From contig JAAFHG010000140.1 of assembly GCA_013297585.1 (NCBI GenBank), forward strand, positions 1 to 8,671: a stretch of DNA of 8,671 nucleotides. Direction: 5' to 3'. The notes beneath the pieces are model-generated. The model was given only the letters and a program-made list of their open reading frames with translations, made no database searches and was not told the DNA's origin. This stretch comes from Chitinophagales bacterium (GTDB lineage: Bacteria > Bacteroidota > Bacteroidia > Chitinophagales > Chitinophagaceae). Made by a program: the position numbers and the translations under genes. Positions 5,930 to 8,671 of this stretch are shown here, one piece after another (positions within the stretch are counted from its first letter, which is position 1; each line of letters begins with the position of its first letter).

Positions 5930-6805
5930 CTATTTGCCAATCATTGTATAGTGATACCTATGTTCAAGTGGTGTTTTTTGAGTAATATTTTTAAAATGCC
6001 TATTGAAGTTTGAGAAGTTATTGTAGCCACATTCGTAGCAAATATCTGCAATGCTTTTATTAGTTTCTGCAAGCAGCTTGCAAGCATGGCCTATGCGTAT
6101 TTCTATCAAAAACTTAGAAAAGGTTTTTTTGATTCTCGATTTAAAATATCTACAAAAAGATTGTGGGCTTATATGCGCCACTTTTGCTACTTGCTCTAAA
6201 GTAATTTCTGCTGAAAAATTTTGCAATACATGTTGGTAAATAGCATTCAATCTATCAACTTCTCTTGGGTTGTAATGAAACTCTAAACCTTTACTGCAAA
6301 TGGTTTTAGTATCTCTTGAGTTGGCAATGGTTTCTAGTATTTGCAGTAGTACAATAATGCGTTCACTATTTTTTACAGCCACTAGTTTTTCTAGTAAAAC
6401 GCCTACTTTTTTTTGCGTATTGCTTTTTACTCTTACAGCTTGCTGTGCTTTTTGTAATAGCCTTGCAATGGCTTTGTTTTCTGGCAAATTAAAAAACGAA
6501 TCTCCCAAAAAATTAGGCATAAAGTGTACCACAATAGCCTCACAATTTAGCCCAGAGTCAGGTATAAAATAACTGTTTTCGCAGCGCCAATAATGGGGCA
6601 AATCTGCACCCAATAAAATCATATCACCGCTTTTAAAATGGTGAACGTGGTCGCCTATAAACTGCCGCCCCGAGCCTTTAATAATATGTACCAACTCCAA
6701 TTCAGGATGGTGATGCCACTTGTTATAAAAGTGCGGTACTACATCGTGCCGCACACTAAACGATTGATCTGGCTGAAGATGAATTTTTAGTAAATGTGGT
6801 TTCAA
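5930..6805 (-). CDS. AraC-family regulator with N-terminal cupin domain
   Basis: This 291-aa protein begins with a cupin-type sensor domain (about 15-100; WHHHPELELVHIIKGSGRQF, then FKSGDMILLGADLPHYW). After a linker it ends in the AraC/XylS DNA-binding domain with two helix-turn-helix units: ITLEQVAKVAHISPQSFCRY (201-220) and SIADICYECGYNNFSNFNRH (251-270), followed by FKNITQKTPLEHR, close to the family signature. Such proteins usually activate sugar-catabolic genes when a sugar or sugar acid binds the cupin domain. The gene is divergent from uxaA, so control by a hexuronate pathway intermediate is likely, but this is inference from position. The start is a TTG at 6805: an in-frame TAG lies two codons upstream, AAAGG stands 6 nt before the TTG, and the first internal ATG would delete about 60 residues of the cupin domain. 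The gene is convergent with the Crp/Fnr gene, 47 bp apart, with no clear terminator between. Confidence 0.9.
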   Translation of the reverse strand: MKPHLLKIHLQPDQSFSVRHDVVPHFYNKWHHHPELELVHIIKGSGRQFIGDHVHHFKSGDMILLGADLPHYWRCENSYFIPDSGLNCEAIVVHFMPNFLGDSFFNLPENKAIARLLQKAQQAVRVKSNTQKKVGVLLEKLVAVKNSERIIVLLQILETIANSRDTKTICSKGLEFHYNPREVDRLNAIYQHVLQNFSAEITLEQVAKVAHISPQSFCRYFKSRIKKTFSKFLIEIRIGHACKLLAETNKSIADICYECGYNNFSNFNRHFKNITQKTPLEHRYHYTMIGK

Positions 6806-6811
6806 GTACTA

Positions 6812-6816
6812 CCTTT
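6812..6816 (-). promoter_or_regulatory. Shine-Dalgarno site that fixes the TTG start of the AraC-family gene
   Basis: On the minus strand AAAGG lies 6 nt before the TTG at 6805. It stands out because most starts in this window lack such a motif. Together with the in-frame TAG just upstream it makes TTG the only sensible start. Confidence 0.6.
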
Positions 6817-6862
6817 TTTGATGATAAGATGCTATTTTATTGGCTAAAATTACTAAAAATAA

Positions 6863-6877
6863 TGTGAAGATATCACA
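6863..6877. promoter_or_regulatory. TGTGA-N5-TCACA inverted repeat (CRP-like operator candidate)
   Basis: Perfect 5-bp arms TGTGA and TCACA flank AGATA, 58 bp upstream of the AraC-gene start and 150 bp upstream of uxaA. The arms equal the E. coli CRP half-sites, but the spacer is 5 rather than 6. A Crp-family protein or another dimeric regulator could bind here. Confidence 0.4.
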
Positions 6878-6881
6878 ACAA

Positions 6882-6899
6882 GATGCCAACCTGATGCCA
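6882..6899. promoter_or_regulatory. Tandem GATGCCA repeats, one helical turn apart
   Basis: GATGCCA occurs at 6882-6888 and again at 6893-6899. The 11-bp period puts both copies on the same face of DNA. Directly repeated half-sites are typical of AraC-family operators, though those are more often about two turns apart. A shortened related AAGATGC lies at 6826-6832. Confidence 0.35.
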
Positions 6900-6928
6900 T
6901 ACAACTAGTAAGCGGTATAATATTTTTA

Positions 6929-6962
6929 CAACGAAAATATCATGTCAACAATATCATCGTTG
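6929..6962. promoter_or_regulatory. 34-bp interrupted inverted repeat upstream of uxaA
   Basis: CAACGAAAATAT (6929-6940) and ATATCATCGTTG (6951-6962) are inverted copies matching at 10 of 12 positions (CAACGA-nn-ATAT arms), with a 10-bp spacer. The same segment holds a direct repeat of AATATCAT at 6936-6943 and 6950-6957. It begins 98 bp before the uxaA start, a sensible place for an operator. Confidence 0.4.
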
Positions 6963-6975
6963 CTCATTAGTGTAG

Positions 6976-6992
6976 TATTGGTATAAACAATA
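6976..6992. promoter_or_regulatory. TATTG-N7-CAATA inverted repeat near the likely uxaA promoter
   Basis: TATTG (6976-6980) and CAATA (6988-6992) form a perfect short inverted repeat 35 bp before the uxaA ATG. TTG at 6978-6980, with TACTATTT at 7002-7009 after a 21-bp gap, would be a weak -33/-7 pair (one mismatch in the visible -7 positions). The repeat could then overlap the promoter. Weak evidence only. Confidence 0.2.
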
Positions 6993-7026
6993 ACTTAGAA
7001 ATACTATTTACTGTAAACAAAACCAT

Positions 7027-8664
7027 ATGCAAAAGGTATTACAAATTCACCCATGCGACAACGTGCTAGTAGCACTAACAGACTTGAAAAAAGGTGAGCA
7101 GATTTCTTTTTTAAATAACAATTACACCTTGCAAACCGATGTGCCTGCCAAACACAAATTTCTAATGCAAGACCTTAAAGAAGGCGATGAAATAACCATG
7201 TACGGTGTGCTAGTAGGTAAGGCCACACAGCCTATTGCCAAAGGCGAAATCATGCATACGTACAACACGAAGCACGCTTCTAACGAGCATTATGCCAAAC
7301 AAAAAGAAGCATCATGGACGGCCCCTGATGTAAGTAAGTGGCAAGGCAGAACATTTGATGGTTACTTGCGTAGCGATGGCCGTGTAGGTACTGCTAATTA
7401 TTGGTTATTTATACCAACAGTGTTTTGTGAAAATAGAAATATTGATTATATTAAAGATGCGTTGCTATCGCAATTAGGCTATGCACCTACACAAAAATAT
7501 AAGCAGCTAGTAAGTAAATTAATTGCACAAAAAGATAACCTAGAAGCAGTTAAAATAGATGAGTTGTTGTTTGAAGAAAGTGCCGTGCAGCAACGCCTTT
7601 TTCCAAATATAGATGGTATTAAATTTTTAAACCACGAAGGTGGTTGCGGTGGTACAAGACAGGATAGTGAAGCCCTTAGCAAACTATTAGCTGCTTATGC
7701 CGATCACCCAAATGTGGCAGGTATTACCGTGTTGAGTTTAGGTTGCCAACACTTGCAAGTAAGTATGTTGCAAAAAGACATTAACGAACGCAATCCATCT
7801 TTCAACAAACCCATATTTTTCTTTGAACAGCAACAATCTGTTTCTGAAGAACAAATGATTGCTACTGCTATTCAGCAAACCTTTAAAGGCTTAGTAGAAG
7901 CTAATAATTATATAAGAACACCTCAACCCTTAAGTAAGCTGTGCGTAGGTGTAAAATGTGGTGGTAGCGATGGTTTTAGCGGTATTTCTGCCAATCCATC
8001 TGTTGGTTATACATCCGATTTATTAGCAGCATTAGGCGGTAAGGTATTATTGGCAGAGTTTCCTGAATTGTATGGTGCCGAGCAAGATTTAGTAGATAGG
8101 TGCGTTACCAATCAATCAGCTGAAAAGTTTACGCATTTAATGAAAACCTACGATGCACAAGCACGTAGCGTGGGTAGTGGTTTTTATATGAACCCATCAC
8201 CAGGAAATATTAAAGATGGTTTAATTACCGATGCCATTAAATCTACTGGCGCAGCAAAAAAAGGTGGTACATCACCGGTAGTAGATGTACTAGATTATAC
8301 CGAGCCAGCTACTAAATCCGGCCTTAACTTAGTGTGTACACCCGGCAACGATGTAGAAGCCACTACAGGCAAAGCCGCAAGTGGTGCAACTGTTATTTTG
8401 TTTACCACAGGCTTGGGTACACCTACGGGTAATCCTGTATGCCCTGTAGTAAAAATTGCTACTAACAATGCTTTAGCTACAAGAATGCAAGATATTATTG
8501 ACTTTAACTGCGGCGCTATTATTACTGGCGAAAAATCGATAGAACAAATGGGTGATGCCCTGCTAGAATATTGTATAGAGGTAGCAAGCGGTAGGGTAAT
8601 ACCAAAAGCGGTACAGCTTGGTCAAGATGATTTTATACCTTGGAAAAGAGGGGTGAGTTTGTAG
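7027..8664 (+). CDS. uxaA: Altronate dehydratase
   Basis: UxaA removes water from D-altronate to give 2-keto-3-deoxy-D-gluconate in the galacturonate catabolic pathway; the family is iron-dependent and cytoplasmic. The 545-aa protein has an N-terminal SAF domain (about 1-80; MQKVLQIHPCDNVLVAL resembles the E. coli N-terminus) and the long UxaA catalytic domain. Conserved blocks are DGYLRSDGRVGTANYW (111-126), HEGGCGG (203-209), SLGCQHLQ (237-244), KCGGSDGFSGISANPSVG (310-327), LAEFPELYGAEQ (342-353), NPSPGN (389-394), TPGNDVEATT (438-447) and TGLGTPTGNPVCPVVKIATN (461-480). C207, C240 and C311 sit in the places where the E. coli enzyme also has cysteines. Compared with E. coli UxaA (about 495 aa) there is extra sequence at roughly 152-198, between the GRVG and HEGGCGG blocks. 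The ATG at 7027 gives the full SAF domain. It is divergent from an AraC-family regulator; the reductase UxaB and KDG kinase are not in the window. Confidence 0.95.
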   Translation: MQKVLQIHPCDNVLVALTDLKKGEQISFLNNNYTLQTDVPAKHKFLMQDLKEGDEITMYGVLVGKATQPIAKGEIMHTYNTKHASNEHYAKQKEASWTAPDVSKWQGRTFDGYLRSDGRVGTANYWLFIPTVFCENRNIDYIKDALLSQLGYAPTQKYKQLVSKLIAQKDNLEAVKIDELLFEESAVQQRLFPNIDGIKFLNHEGGCGGTRQDSEALSKLLAAYADHPNVAGITVLSLGCQHLQVSMLQKDINERNPSFNKPIFFFEQQQSVSEEQMIATAIQQTFKGLVEANNYIRTPQPLSKLCVGVKCGGSDGFSGISANPSVGYTSDLLAALGGKVLLAEFPELYGAEQDLVDRCVTNQSAEKFTHLMKTYDAQARSVGSGFYMNPSPGNIKDGLITDAIKSTGAAKKGGTSPVVDVLDYTEPATKSGLNLVCTPGNDVEATTGKAASGATVILFTTGLGTPTGNPVCPVVKIATNNALATRMQDIIDFNCGAIITGEKSIEQMGDALLEYCIEVASGRVIPKAVQLGQDDFIPWKRGVSL

Positions 8665-8671
8665 GTTGTTA

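Overview
The window is AT-rich chromosomal DNA from a member of the Bacteroidota. A Chitinophagaceae-like genome is my best guess, from protein flavour only. The evidence is a porin of the alginate-export family with a Bacteroidota-style sequence, start sites with A-rich leaders and few Shine-Dalgarno motifs, octamers matching the Bacteroidota -7 element TAnnTTTG, and a long form of altronate dehydratase. I see no tRNA, rRNA, CRISPR array, transposase or phage gene. No gene-free stretch exceeds about 220 bases.

Left part (1-4176, all minus strand): a nitrite-assimilation or nitrite-ammonification block, transcribed from right to left. It starts with nirB (siroheme/Fe-S NADH-nitrite reductase large subunit), continues with nirD (Rieske-type small subunit), and ends with the first 298 codons of an outer-membrane beta-barrel porin that runs off the left edge. 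nirB carries the most unusual feature of the window: a GC-ended, imperfectly palindromic element of about 103 bp (3157-3259) inside the coding sequence. It adds 34 codons without breaking the frame.

Middle part (4177-5882): a 195-bp divergent promoter region, then on the plus strand cobA (SUMT, the first committed step to siroheme, the cofactor of NirB) and a Crp/Fnr-family regulator. The regulator has four cysteines placed like the iron-sulfur ligands of FNR. Together these genes form a compact module: import, reductase, cofactor supply and probable redox-responsive control. The precorrin-2 dehydrogenase/ferrochelatase needed to finish siroheme is not in the window.

Right part (5930-8664): a separate sugar-acid module. 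An AraC-family regulator (minus strand, TTG start supported by an AAAGG Shine-Dalgarno motif) is divergent from uxaA, altronate dehydratase, which is complete and ends 7 bases before the window edge. The 221-bp region between them holds several operator-like repeats: TGTGA-N5-TCACA, tandem GATGCCA copies 11 bp apart, and a 34-bp interrupted inverted repeat.

Most of the window is recognisable metabolism. The in-frame palindromic element in nirB is the best candidate for something under-described. The FNR-like regulator and the operator architecture come second.
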